Shown piece by piece: positions 12,001 through 25,321 of a stretch of DNA of 64,000 nt (position 1 is the stretch's first letter; each line of letters opens with the position of its first letter). The stretch comes from Floccularia luteovirens (lineage: Eukaryota; Basidiomycota; Agaricomycetes; Agaricales; Squamanitaceae). The notes beneath the pieces were generated by a model that saw only the letters and a list, made by a program, of their open reading frames with translations, was not told the DNA's origin and did not search any database. The stretch lies in the NCBI GenBank assembly GCA_009739215.1, contig VSJF01000002.1, positions 1,116,001-1,180,000 on the forward strand. Reading direction: 5' to 3'. The translations under genes and the position numbers were made by a program.

Positions 12001-13800
12001 CGTCGTCGGCATTAATGAGGCTGATAGTCTTTGGGCACCTTGGAACAAGTTCGTTCGTTGGATCTCCAATATGACCCCCCGAGTACAAAAATTAGGTAAG
12101 TTAGGAAGCTTCTTGCACTTGGTAAAGCGTCCTCGGGTTCGAAATAGGGATTCTGATATTGTGTGGGGGATTTTAGTTGGGGGACCGTGATCTTCAATGT
12201 ACTTTACGGCAACCCAAAACGTTTGAGGTATTATTAGACCAATTATTTACCATGGATTCTTCTCTTGACGCTCATTTGCAGTTATAGAAAGTCGAATATA
12301 GTCCTATGTAACTAAATTGTCGTTAATGGTACTTGTCAAATTTCAAGTCAGAAATGACCGTGGCAACACACAATGATTTTCATGCTCTCAAGATATTGAG
12401 AACACCTTCGTCGCCCCCATATCTCCCACGATTGATGGAAATGATCCACGGACGAATTTTTCTTGTTGTGTTAAGCGCTGTAGCAATTTCGCTTTCACCC
12501 CCTTGAGACGCAGCAAAGCGCTATCAGGAACCTCTAGAATACTGCTAATTAAGGCGAGCCTGGTATGTAGCTCTGCTTGAAATGGAAAGACCGCATCACA
12601 CTCTTCAGAGATCAAACATTCACAGGCACGCTTAGTACGTTGCGAGAAGGCGCATATTGGGAAGCTGGAAAAAAGTATAAGGTTATGATACCATTGGTGA
12701 TCCGTCACAATGCCTGATTGTACAGCACATGCTCACATCTTTGGGCAACGGATATTAAGAGTCGATATTCACTTTAATTAGTTTTATTGACCTTGGGCTG
12801 CGCTCTCCAGTATTTATTACACACAATAAATCATGAATGGAAGGAGTTCTTCATCGATTACCACAATCGCTGCCGTATGAGGGATATGTTGGGATGCCTG
12901 TCTCCACTTTTGAATGCGAATGTGTAATTCGTTTTTACGGTATTTGATCGAAAAATGTCACCAGAACTGGCAGAGGAAATGTATTAGAAAAGGATGGGGA
13001 GAGACGGGCCAGCTTGGTTATCGGCCAAACTAATTGCATTTACCTCAATTACCGACCATGCGAATTAGGGCTGCGACCGATCCGTAGGCACAAGAAAGAA
13101 AAAACAAGAAACCGAATAGATACCAACTCATTCATTCGAGGGCTTTGACAATCCATCATCCAGAACGAGTAGGCACCCCAGAAATAAAGCTCCATGTAAG
13201 GAAAATCTGTTTCGTATTGAACAGCCTTGGGAAAGAGTACGAGAGAGCCATGTCGCAAAGATCCCATGCTCCAGTGTTCCGGTGCAGCCGTGGGCACAAC
13301 AGAATTCCCCAGACAGACAGACTGTCATCCAAAATGATGGAATTCAGGTGTTATTCCCTTGGGTGCAGGTCAAAGCTGATGTCGATTTGAAGTTCCCTAG
13401 AATTCCGGATACTTTAGCAAGGGATCATCATATTCAAGCTGCCTCGACATAAGATTAAGCAGGACTGCATTGTGTCGCCATTTTCGAGCTTGTTCCCATT
13501 GTAGAGACATCATCGGTTGAAGAAAAGCCGGGTAAGGCGAGCTGAAGCCATCTTCCTGCCGCCGAGTATTTCACTACCGGCAGTGCACGTTCCGTATTGA
13601 AGAGCAGGGAACTGTTGGCAGTTCGAGTGATGGAGCTCTGGGTGATCATAAAGCAAGATTACTTTGTGCCTGTTTTATAGGCCGTCTTTTGCTCACAAGC
13701 TGTTTCTAACATTTACCCCGATCTCTTCAAAGAACTTTTATTCACAAAGCATCATCTCTATAGAGTCCAGCTTGTTTCGACTACAAGAAAAAGTATACTT
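9070..13800. other. 4.7 kb without a recognised gene
   Basis: Upstream of wee1 the sequence is promoter-like to about 9500. Beyond that only short open frames occur. The best is a minus-strand segment, 12685-12388, preceded by a pyrimidine-rich acceptor (tttttccag) and ending in TAA: about 99 codons with helix-like content (for example ELHTRLALISSILEVPDS) that could be the last exon of an unknown gene. Another open minus-strand segment at 12088-11705 has no recognisable motif. A short GCC trinucleotide run lies near 10208-10225. I see no transposon ends or polymerase motifs. Confidence 0.4.
9246..9288. promoter_or_regulatory. E-box palindrome and CCAAT box upstream of wee1
   Basis: The 10-bp perfect palindrome GTCACGTGAC (9246-9255), core CACGTG, lies 177 bp upstream of the wee1 start; ATTGG follows at 9284-9288. 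CACGTG is bound by fungal bHLH factors of the Cbf1 type and by other E-box proteins. Functional assignment is inference from position only. Confidence 0.4.
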
Positions 13801-15043
<1,243 letters not shown>

Positions 15044-15242
15044 AATTAAAGAAAGCATGTATGTTATGTACTTAAGTATAGCTATAGAGGACGGCCTCCA
15101 TGAAATGTTTAAACTTTAAAATAATTTATGACTACGTCACATGATACAGCGCTCACGTGTCCCCCGTTTATGAGCTCCATAAAGTGCTTTCGTAGGAACG
15201 CAAACATCATTGTTACCATCTCCCCCGGCGTGCTCACACAAT

Positions 15243-16111
15243 ATGCCAGATGCTCGCTCAGTGGTCCTCATAGCACTTACAGCTTTAATATCTTATGGGA
15301 CAGCTTATTCTATGATCTACAATACATATCTGGACACGTCTGATCCTTTAGTATCCCATCTTCCCCACCCTTTAAGAGCAACAAGCTACTTTGCTTCCAA
15401 GTCGAACCTGCTCAATGTCATCTTCATTAAGCGCGCTTGGGGCTGGACCGCTGCTGTATTCACCTTCTCGTTTTTCGCCGGACCTCCATCCGCAAAGACT
15501 TGGGATCGTGTTGTCAAGTTCTTCATATATTCCTCGACATGGGTTCTTTTCACAATGTGGTTTTTTGGGCCTGCGCTTTTCGATCGGATAATCCTTGCAT
15601 CTGGCGGCGAGTGTGTTATATCTTTACCCACTGGAGGAACTATCGGTGTTCCAACTGAAGCATGTCATTCACGTGTTCCCCTTGCAACATCTGAACTTTC
15701 ACAGTTCTCGACATTGGATTTCACCTCACATCCTGACTGGAAAGCCATACCCCGTTTAAGACGGGGACATGATGTTTCTGGTCATATCTTTCCTCCTTAC
15801 ATTATCCTCCCTTTTCCTCGCGGACCAGCTCCGTCCATATCTGAAGGCACAACGACGGTCCATTCTACACAAACTCTCACTAGCCATCCATTCTATGCTC
15901 ATTGTAATATGGCTGGTATCAACATATACGACGAGTGTATATTTCCACTCACCGGCAGAAAAGATTAGCGGATATTGTGAGCACAGTTCATTTTACTCGT
16001 TCATTCATGATTTTTTAAAATTATTTTGCAGTGCTAGGTTTAGTTTGCTATAGCATCACCCAATTACCCATCTTAAATACTGCATATGAAAGACCTGTTA
16101 CAAGAAATTGA
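15243..16111 (+). CDS. FIT-family ER acyl-CoA diphosphatase (fat storage-inducing), with a +1 frameshift
   Basis: The frame from ATG 15243 encodes the FIT2/Scs3 pattern: KSNLLNVIFIKRAWGWT and later GHDVSGHIF. The matching continuation LLTLSSLFLADQLRP is one base out of phase, so one C at about 15792 is surplus. After this the protein runs through SVYFHSPAEKISG, a 55-nt intron (15977-16031) and a last exon to TGA at 16111. Removing one base makes all phases agree and gives about 270 residues with several membrane segments. FIT proteins hydrolyse fatty acyl-CoA on the lumenal side of the ER and support lipid droplet budding. The two catalytic histidines known from FIT2 (DVSGH and VYFH) lie on opposite sides of the frameshift. 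Whether it is a real mutation or a sequencing error cannot be told here. Confidence 0.85.
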
Positions 16112-16211
16112 ATGGACCTCCCTAGGAGACCATACTCTATGATTATTTAGATATCCATGTAATGAACAGGCGTAATATAACAAGGACGAGGCAGCCAATG
16201 TGACATTATAG

Positions 16212-18326
16212 CTATGTCCACCAGGCAATCAGAATCAACGTCAAAAATGGTGGCCACAAGACCCCCACTGCATCCCATAATGTACATCTTAACAGTCCCT
16301 GACGAGACTTGAAAGCTGCTTCTTCTGCGCGGAGCATCCTCACAATCTCCTGACCATCATCCATACTAGGCATACGCACTGTTATCCGTCTACGTCGGCC
16401 ACCAGCAACAAAACTCCACGACCAGCTTTGCCGCTTTTTTGAAAATGGCGCGGGTCTAGGTGTCGAGATGAACTGTGAGAGAATTGGGGACCCTGATGCC
16501 CATTCTATAACTTCCTCCTCTTCTCCTACTTTCCCCTTGCCTCCATGTGTCCATTCCTCATCTATGCTGATATGTCTCCGTGACGCGTATTGTGTAGGGT
16601 ACATGATATCCTCGTCATCATCCCCGCGATGGAGAGAGTCACCCACCGGTGGTGAAGCAGGGCGCGAAGATGCACGCGTGGTTGACATAGACGAGCCTCC
16701 TACACTTGTTTCACGTAAGGATGGTTCATAGAGAGTTTTTTGTGACGGTGACCAAGTCGCCGTCCATAATGGGGATTCATATCCAGAAGCAGGTAATGAA
16801 GGTGTGTTGCGTCCGCTGCTATTCGGGGAAGAATGTAATGAAATGGGTCCAGGTCGTCGCCTCGTCCCACGCTTCAAGTTGTATACAAACAAGGCTATGA
16901 ATGACAATGCCAATGAAGGGAAATACAGATATGTATAGATTCCGAATTGATCAGGAAGCCAGCATGGAGTATCAGCAAAGGATGGTTCATCATCCGATAC
17001 GCGCGAACTCGGGTCAACAAGAGAAAGTAATTGGAATCCTGGTTTGCGGATATGGACAGACAACGAAAAAGATTTCACTGTCACTTCGCGAGTCTTAATC
17101 ATCTGACTAGATTCGTGATGGAGAATATCACAATAATCGCGATCATCAGCGCTGTTTGTAAGATGATCAACACAAAAACAATTTGCTCATGTATCAACAA
17201 CCAACCTAAAGACGATGTCCGGCTGAAGGGTCTCCAGCAAAAATTGCGTTGTTCGTTTTCCAAGGGTATTTTGGTACCCATGTCCCACGCCTTGCCGAAT
17301 AGTCCCTTTTTCTCTTAATGCTCCACAATCTGCCCTATCAATACGTGCTAATGGGATATGGCTCAACAAAATTGATGGTCCAGGTTTTCCTGACACCCCT
17401 CCCATCAGACTTTTTTGGTTTGGTCGAAAGAAAGATTTTCATTACCTGCATTTTGACGTACAAAAGACAAAGGACCCCTTTCCAAAGACACCCACTGTTC
17501 ATATGAAAATCCCCTCGCAGAACGCAGATAGTCTTCGTCTACCAAACCCGGAGCATCCAATCCGATAAAACTGTGGTTCTTGATTTCGAAATGCTGGTTG
17601 AACGGTCCAATCATCTTTTGATAATAATCACGAATACTATTGGAGGGCGATTTATACAGACCCATTCTAAACACGATTTTCAGCGGAGGAAAGAGATGCA
17701 GATAAAATGTAATGTACCCAACATCATTGTTCCCTGGAATATGATAAACTTGGACTATAGGGTCCAACGTGAAGATGTGTTTGAATTTGCGAACTACCTG
17801 AGCATACCTGTTTATTTTTCCGGTTAGCGAGGAACTCAGATAGGGCACCTTTGATAACGTACTCTTCTTCATTACATGCTAATTTTCCATTTGCCAACAT
17901 GTCACCCAAGAAAATAACCGCATGGGGCTTGAGACGTTTAGTTGCTAGCCAGCTCTTCCTTAGATTTGTGTCGAAAATAAATTGCCGGATTGTACCCGAC
18001 CAGTTGCTGCCTTTGTGAACAAGGGCTGGATGTTGTACTTGCGGATCCGCCACAAGAAGAACGTGTGCAGGGTCCTCGAGAGAAGACTAAATAATTTATG
18101 ATTTTATGATCAACAAATTGTTCAGAAAATATTCAAAGATAGCACTGACTGAAGTGAGGGAAGGCCATTTGCAGGATGAGATATCCCATATAAACTGGCC
18201 GTATTCTCCCCAAATGACGATTACGACAAGGAAGAATCTCAATACATTCGTTAGAAAAGTGTGTGAATAAAGATTGCTGTTTCGAGTGGGTTTGAAAGCT
18301 CCGTGTTTTTCTAACTTGAACTTCAT
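16212..18326 (-). CDS. Cdc1/Ted1/PGAP5-like metallophosphoesterase, copy A, 611 aa, degenerate active site
   Basis: Six exons join in frame: 18326-18150, 18086-17863, 17807-17718, 17666-17446, 17389-17206 and 17151-16212. A membrane segment near residues 25-42 precedes the phosphoesterase domain, and a C-terminal hydrophobic segment ends the protein, as in ER GPI-remodelling phosphoesterases. Motif 1 (VADPQ, residue 73), the first Asp of motif 2 (LGDM, 121) and SHIPLAR are kept. The usual GNHD is GNND (159-162) and the usual GDDHDYC is ADDRDYC, so a catalytic and a metal-site histidine are replaced. A paralogue with intact motifs lies at 31586-33403. The family removes ethanolamine phosphate from GPI glycans; this copy may be inactive or have another role. 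Confidence 0.9.
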
Positions 18327-19113
18327 AGGTGCAAGACGCAGTCTTGATGAATCAAAGGAGAGTGGGATGGCCTTCACAGCAAGCAACCGAGAATATTATA
18401 ACGCTGTGGTATGTGATTTATAATAAAAAGCGGTTCAGGTTCAGGACTGCCCTTTCTAGATAGAGAACCATGATTGCTATCGTCATTCAGCCCAAATTAA
18501 ACGCAAATTCGCCGCAAACGACTCTTTCAGCTTGGCCTTGAGGTCGCTTATCGCCTCAACAGTCAATTTGTGGTCTCGTTTGACATTGGATGGAGTTTTC
18601 TGTGCCACAATGTTCGGCAGCTCTGCTGAATTTTTCGCTTCCGCGACCAAAACATGTATTCCTCCTGTCATTTTGTCTAGCAACGCCAACGATTTCGTAC
18701 ATGATTTCTTATAAATGAATATAATAGAGAACCATTTGACACCCATTGTTTGGTATCTCCATCCATAGAATTGTTCGAGTATCTAAACTCTAGCCTCACG
18801 ATGTCGCCACACCGCATCAGCTTAAAAGCGTCTTTTTCATCCGGGCTTACTATCTGAAGTATCTTTTCGCCAGTATTAATAACAAACGTTTGAGGATACG
18901 AAACATTTTAGTCACCGAATACCGAATTACCTATAAAAACACCCGCAGGTGTTAATATTCAGTGAACGAGTGAAAATACAAGTGCGTTCATTGATATGAA
19001 AGTTAGAATTCAGTGCTATTTTCTTTAAGTTATCCGACTATTCGCTACCCATGAAGCTACGTAAAATCGTAAACTAATGTACAAATACATAATCAAACAT
19101 TGTGGCTAACCAT
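18327..19113. other. Intergenic; possible small or broken minus-strand gene
   Basis: On the minus strand, an open segment from about 18930 to 18720 reads plausibly as protein (TFVINTGEKILQIVSPDEK, then RCGDIVRLEFRYSNNS) and a second frame at 18746-18483 ends KLKESFAANLRLIWAE before TGA. I could not find a GT-AG intron that joins the two in phase, and the first segment has no start of its own. This may be the relic of a gene or an unusual splice structure. No family recognised. Confidence 0.25.
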
Positions 19114-21090
19114 TCAGATTGTATAATAAAATCCAGGTGTACCCTCAAGAACAGCTTTTCCTTCTCTGGCCATTTGATTTCGGCGGGTGAATGTATATGT
19201 TGTCGCAGCCAACAAGAGTAGCATGAAAAACTGACATGCCAACGTCGCCCAGATACCAGGAATATACCTTCGTAATAGAACTTCTTAATGAAAATACTAG
19301 TGAAATTAGAAAGAAACGTTACCTAGGGAAGTCTCCTTGTCTGTACACCATTGTCGCGAAGATACCACCCACGCCACCAAATGCAATGATGGTTGCTGTT
19401 GACACAGCACGTTTTGTATGTGAAGTAATGTTATTGGCGCTCTTTTGTTATGTTAGAATTGATAATACGTGACTTGTGGCTGCAGCACTCACATAAGCCA
19501 GAACGCCGGGCACACACCCTGAAGCACCAGCGTTGATAAGGAACAGACCAAAATAACGGGCACCATTACTCTCCGCCCAGCCGGTGATAGAAAGGCCAGT
19601 GATACAAATCAAATTCTGCACACCAAGCCATAGCGCCCTCTGCTTAGTCCTGTCCGATAGCCAAGCAAAGAAGAAGCATGACATAGCCTGTGAGAACGAC
19701 ATCATTTCTGAGTATAAAAATAAAAATTGAAATATGGTCTTACAGCAAACACATAAGGCGGGGCTGTCAACACAAGGGACAATGTCGTCGAGTATCCCAT
19801 AGATCGTAAGATTATGGTAATAAAGAATCCAATAGCGTATGCAGGCATCGTCGAACATAAAAACATCATTGCTTTGGGCCAAAAATCATTAGGCGGTGAC
19901 TGCTAGCAAGAAAAATTCCTTACCAAAAGCCCAAAGGCACCAATCACTGAAGTGCTTGAATAATTTCGCCCAAGTCATCTGGTCAGGAATGGAATCGCCC
20001 CGATCATCCTCGACACGTTGCAAGATCATCTGAAATACGTGGATTCAATGAGGGAGAATACGGAAATAAGGCAAAAACCCAACATCTGTTTGTTCTTTGG
20101 TAAGGAAAGTGTTCTTATCGGGAAAGTCGGCAACAAATAGCCAGGTGAGAAGACCTAGCAAGATCGTGATGATACCCTCGATAATGAAAATCCAAGCCCA
20201 GCCATTGAGACCAGCTTTCCCTTTGAGGAAACTTACTCCGAAGGCGAAAAGGGAGCTGAAACCACCAAGAACAATTGAGACCAGATAAAATACAGCAAGT
20301 CTGAATGTCCTAATGATAAAAAGTTTTGTGCAGGGGGAAAATTGCTTCTTACCGTTTTTGCACTTCATGACGCTTGTACCAGGTGGTAATAATGAACACA
20401 AGTGCGGGGAAGAACCCAGCCTATAGTTAATACTTGAATATCAATAGTCAAGTATTTCAGCGATGGATATTACCTCGAAAATCCCAAGGAAGATACGGCA
20501 AAGACAAAGATATCCCCAAGTGGGTACAAAGCCCATTCCCAGCTGTGCAGCACCCCATCCCACAACACAAATGGTGAGCCATGTCCGCGCGCCGAGCCAT
20601 CTAAGGACGAGATTACCAGGAAGTTGCCTAATTCAGATAATGAATTAGATAAATTTACACTACACCTACCCACGAGACAAAAAGCTTACAGGAGGATATA
20701 AGGGATAAAATAGATCATAGATGAGATGCTGTACCGTTCCCCGATATATAATTTCTAAGATGTTATTGAAAAAAAATAAGTTCCGTATATTATTGCATAA
20801 ACACGAACGACCCACCAAGTCAACTTCCATACCAGCAGTCCTGGCAATACCAAGGTTGGTTCTGTCAATGAGGGCGACAGAATATAGTAGGCCCAGCAAT
20901 GGCAACATACGCCAGTCGATTTTTTGTCTAACCGTAGAGCGTCAAGTCGTCGTTCAAAAAAGTAGGTAGGGTAAACTCACATAGTTTTACTGATAAACCC
21001 AGGAGGATAGTCAGATTCATGCTTTACAGCAGTTTTCTCGACATCCTCAACCCGCAGTTCGGAGCTATGTTTAGATACAGAGGAAGTCAT
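19114..21090 (-). CDS. MFS transporter, anion:cation symporter (allantoate permease-like) family, 478 aa
   Basis: Eleven exons join in frame: 21090-20981, 20927-20816, 20754-20690, 20627-20474, 20420-20353, 20309-20084, 20029-19924, 19871-19744, 19687-19493, 19441-19323 and 19267-19114. The start of the membrane domain DWRMLPLLGLLYSVALIDRT is the hallmark of the fungal Dal5/Tna1/ACS group. Further family features are LRWLGARTWLT, the central loop ending ADFPDKNTFLTKEQ and the C-terminal NNITSHTKRAVSTA. Twelve membrane segments are expected. Members import organic anions and vitamins (allantoate, nicotinate, pantothenate, biotin precursors and others) at the plasma membrane; the substrate cannot be read from sequence. 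Intron density is the highest in the window. Confidence 0.92.
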
Positions 21091-21963
21091 ATTCCCGGGG
21101 GGAAGAAGTGCATGCAACTATCCCATCCCAACCCCTCCTCGATCTATTAAGTACCCATTTGGTCTCAACACATGACGGCAGGGACAGGGACACTCAACTT
21201 CAATGGGAAAAATATGCCAAGCCCATCAACGGTATTCAAATCGAATGAAACCTAGAAAAGTTTGCTTGTTCAATCTCTAATAGAAAGGACAAGAGTACTA
21301 GACTCCCACAAGAGTTTAGTGGTACCAAATGCCTCCCCTCCGATAATCCATCATCATGTGTAACTGATTGTCACAAGGTCATATGGTTGCTGAGACTAGG
21401 TCTCGGGTGTAATTGGTGTTGCTCAAGTCTGCATGGACAGCATGCAAAGTATCCTCTTGGCTTAAGAGCGTTACCTTCAATGAAACACGCTGATCAGATA
21501 CAGTTATATTCTTGTGGACTAAAAATGGAAAATTGAATGACATGGAGATAACTAACGTTGCTAATGCCGACACCAGCCTCCTAAGTTGTTCGTCTAGATT
21601 GAATAGTCGTCTATGTTTGATGGACATTGTCAATTCCAATCATGTGCTGTGGTTTCAAAAAACCATATCTGGACTTGACGACCCTTAACCTCAGGGCAAT
21701 ATGATGTTCCGTTCAGAAAGCTGCAGCAGACTTCCCTTGGCTTTTTGGCTTCATTGGCAGGGACATGAACAAAAGGGAACACCTTCATTTCAATCGTTGA
21801 TGAAAGGTTTTGCAAGCATATTATTTCTCTTCACCGTTTGCATCTAAATGAGTTTCCGCGATAAACCTAAAGGTGCAAAAGCACATGGGATCCAAAAGAC
21901 TAGCATGAAATCGTAATGTTATGAGATGAATAATACAGGGAGGTATGCACTAGACTTTGATAC
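21091..21963. other. Intergenic; no supported gene
   Basis: Two minus-strand open frames (21815-21630 and 21639-21379) overlap slightly and could be exons of a small unknown gene, but neither shows a known motif and I found no convincing splice pair. The left part is the promoter of the MFS gene, the right part the 3' region of the BSD gene. Confidence 0.4.
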
Positions 21964-23593
21964 TTATTCCCAGTCACTGTCCGCATCTTCCGACCCAATC
22001 GTGGGTTTTATCTTTAATCTCATCACCAGCGACGCTCGCAGTTGCAGGAGACACCACGTCAAAGCTATCCTCACTGCTCATTCGAGGGCTGGTTGCTACA
22101 CTTTCGGACTTGTGGGAACTTGGCACATTCAGTTGTCCAGACTTCTGTCAACGGGTTAGCGAGACATGAATACACAATTGATGTAGACCCGAAATGGACA
22201 TACAGGTGGTTCCGAAATCGTCACATCGCTCGCGGTTGGGACATTTGGGGTATTAGCACTATCGTCATCATCATCATCTTCCCAGCTGAAGTCCTCTTCA
22301 TTCTCCATTTGACCTTTGACAAGTCAGAATCAGAGTGCTTATATGGATGTATGATAACAGACCTTGAATCAATGCTTTACGTTTCTCTTCCTCTTGCCGT
22401 ATTTGATGTGTACGGAAAAAGAAACGCGACCAAAACACTGGTCCAGTCATTTCAGAAGGAACTAAAAAAACATCTTGTAATGAATACCGACAGTGACATG
22501 TTGGGAAAGACACTTACCCAGAGTTGATTCCAAATATTTCAGAGCCTTGCCATCCGAAGATTCATCTAATGATTTCTTAATTTTTTCGGACCATTGGCTA
22601 CCCTCCATACCACCATCTGTTGATGCAACTTCATCAGCATACCATTGAGTATAGCGTTCTTTGGTGCTATTGTCAGTTTCCGGGTCCCAGCGAATAATAT
22701 CCGGATCCCGCCTCAAACGTGCAAGTAGGGATTGAGCCCTGGTTGCCACTGCAAGCTGATCGGATTCCTTCCTTGAAGCAGCAGAACCTTTCTCTCTCGT
22801 TTTCCCGATGGGTGCAGGTGTTTCAACATCGGTTGCAAATGTCCACATATCCGATCCGTCCCAAACCAGGCCAGGAGGGGCACGGTCCCCACCTGTTTCT
22901 TCTGGAGGAATCACTTTAACAGCATCACGCAAGACATCACCTGCTTCTTTGAATGCTTCACGTAACAATGCTTCACTCTTATGTGCATATTCTTCAGCCT
23001 GTGCGCGTGTGACACCATGTACACGTTGGAATTCCGCGAGGAAGTTGGTACGCATTTGGGCGAAATCAATGTTCTCGGAGGCATGTCTTACAGAGTCAGG
23101 TAGATGGACCTGTACTGTTGGGACTATGCTAGGTGGAAGGGCAGCCTGAAGACGCGAGAAGAACGTCTGAGAACTGGTAGAAGTAGATGATGACGATGAT
23201 GGTGGCTGGGCATCCGAAGTGCTTTCGGTTAATGATGGGGTAAGTTCTTTATCGTTTTCTTGTGGTTCAGTTGAGGGACCTGCTCCAGGAGTCTCTGTAC
23301 TGTCAGACTCTTCCTTGGGAGTAGTGAATTTGCTCAGTTCTTTTTGAGCTTGTACTACAACATTTCCCAAGTCCTTGCGTGCAGATTCAAGAGTATCTTG
23401 TGTCTGAAGGTAGCATAAATTATGTACTTTAGACTTGCATTATAGGAATACGTACTTGTTTGCGGAAACCACCCCAAAACCGACCTAGCTGGCCGAAGAC
23501 CTGAGTGACTTCTTCGTTCAAGCTTTGCTCAGGCTGGCTGGGGGCGGGACTTGCTCCTCGGCCTGTTATATCGTACGTATCCAGGAAGTTCAT
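21964..23593 (-). CDS. BSD-domain protein, 457 aa
   Basis: Six exons join in frame: 23593-23456, 23403-22518, 22461-22363, 22313-22204, 22144-22027 and 21986-21964. The BSD domain (about residues 310-372) spans a splice junction and contains the diagnostic aromatic core MTGPVFWSRFFFR followed by the acidic-basic helix QIRQEEEKRKAL. A long N-terminal part carries LGRFWGGFRKQ and coiled-coil-like segments, then an acidic tail ending DADSDWE. The last exon codes only 23 nt; the intron before it is just 40 nt and is chosen because it is the only phase-1 donor that yields the acidic ending. BSD proteins of this layout resemble yeast Dos2 and animal SYAP1. The molecular function is not certain. Confidence 0.85.
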
Positions 23594-23822
23594 GTTATTA
23601 AGAGTATTGGCTTGTGGGGATACAATGTTCAAAGACGTCTGACCATCATTCACGGTCACAGCCCAATTTACAATGTCTAAATCGGACCCCGCTGCGGTCA
23701 CATTATGGAGCAACTCAATCGACGCAGTTTTAAGATTCAGAAGAATATGTATTCAATATTTCCGGGAAAACTTGTACAACGATACAAATACAGAACATGT
23801 TACAAGCCCACAGCCTCGTCAC

Positions 23823-25321
23823 TTACGCTGCAACAGTGACCTCCGGAGCAGGAGTTTGAGGAATAGTCAAAGGGACTTTAGTCTTTTCTGGCATTGCCTT
23901 GCTAGTTGTCGTGTTGGTGTATCCCAATTTAAGCTTGTGGTCCTGACATTCAGCCACAAAGTCGGAAAACATCTACATGTACACCATCAATAAATTGTTA
24001 ACAATTAAGCAAGACAAGTCACTTACATCAATGGTATCGAGAGGACCTCCGGAGCTTTCAGGATGGAATTGAACACCCCAAACTTTCTTTCCAGATTCTG
24101 CAGTAGATATGATCCCTTCTACGGAAGAATCGTTGCAGTTAATGAAGAACGGAGCCCAGCCTGCGGGGAACGGATCTTGTAATTTAAGAGCATATTGATG
24201 GTTTTGGCTATTATTCATTTCATAGAATTAATCACAAGGTCAAGCTGAGTAAAAGAAGTACAAACCTAGTTACATATACTCGCCCCGCTTTGATGGATCC
24301 TGAAGATGCTAAAGCTAAAACAGGTTGGTTATGGCCTCGGTTCCCAAAGGTCATGCGGTATGCGTCTAATCCTGCAGCCATACCGATGATCTGATGACCC
24401 ATGCACAGACCGAAAATAGGCTTGTTCCATTCCTTTAAGGTGCGGCGCAACTTGAGAGCGGCTTCCATGCATTGCGTGGGGTCACCTGGGCCGTTGGTCA
24501 AGAACAGACCATCATACTGATCTCTGACAGAGTTGAAATCGAAGTTCCAGGGGAGTACGGTGACTGCAGCATCCCTACGGATCAAAGAACGTAAAATATT
24601 GGCTTTAAGGCCGAAATCAAGAACGGCAATCTTTATGCTGCCTTGAGGGTTAAGAACGTATGGGAATTTTGTTGAAACCTGATCCACAAGGTTTTCGGCG
24701 GATGGGTTCCAATATTCATGCTCTCGAGGAGCAGGCAAAAGTGTATCGGATCCGATTGCTACACGGCCTAAGGTGGTTCCTTGATCACGTAAAAGCCTTG
24801 TAATGGCGCGAGTGTCCACACCAGTGATACCTGGAACACCATGTCGCTGGCACCACGATGCAAGAGATTCGACAGCAGTATAATGGGAGAACTTCTCGGC
24901 GACATCACCAACAATGACTGCAGCACATTGGATGCCCTTAGATTCAAGAACAACCCCAACGTCTTGCGAGTCGATGGGAGTTTTGTTTGATGGTACACCA
25001 TAATTACCAATCATAGGAGTCGTGAACACAAGGATCTGTCCACGGTACGAGGGATCGGTCATGGATTCGGTATCTATTGCAGAGCTCAGATACATCACTT
25101 GTCGTTATAGAAAATTTTCACTCACATGACGTAATGGAGGTCGAAAAGACTGTCTCTCCAAAAGTACTTTTTGGGGCGCCAAACGATTGGCCTTTGAAAG
25201 ATTGTCCTGTTTTGAGGTGGAGAACTGCAGGGATTTTTGAAACAGCGGGAGTGATAGGGCCTGCATGGGTAGCAAGGCCTCGTGAAAAGAGTGGAAGACG
25301 AAGGATTCGAACTGAAAACAT
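23823..25321 (-). CDS. CPA1: Carbamoyl-phosphate synthase, arginine-specific small (glutaminase) chain, 443 aa
   Basis: Four exons join in frame: 25321-25129, 25073-24266, 24207-24027 and 23972-23823. The N-terminus MFSVRILRLPLFSRGLATHA is basic and hydrophobic with no acidic residue, as expected of a mitochondrial import signal. The class I glutamine amidotransferase half carries the nucleophile cysteine in GLCMGHQ and the His-Glu pair in GVQFHPESSGGPLDT. The chain hydrolyses glutamine and passes ammonia to the large subunit, giving carbamoyl phosphate for arginine synthesis. The start fits the presequence; an upstream open reading frame precedes it. The gene is followed on the same strand, 229 bp later, by the BSD gene. 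Confidence 0.95.

Noticed and set aside
12130..12160. tRNA-like T-loop (ggttcgaaa)
   Set aside because: No matching T-stem, anticodon arm or acceptor stem could be folded around it. Similar TTCGA strings elsewhere also failed.
15769..16053. Separate gene starting MMFLVISFLL within the FIT locus
   Set aside because: The frame continues the FIT family pattern exactly; it is the second half of the same gene.
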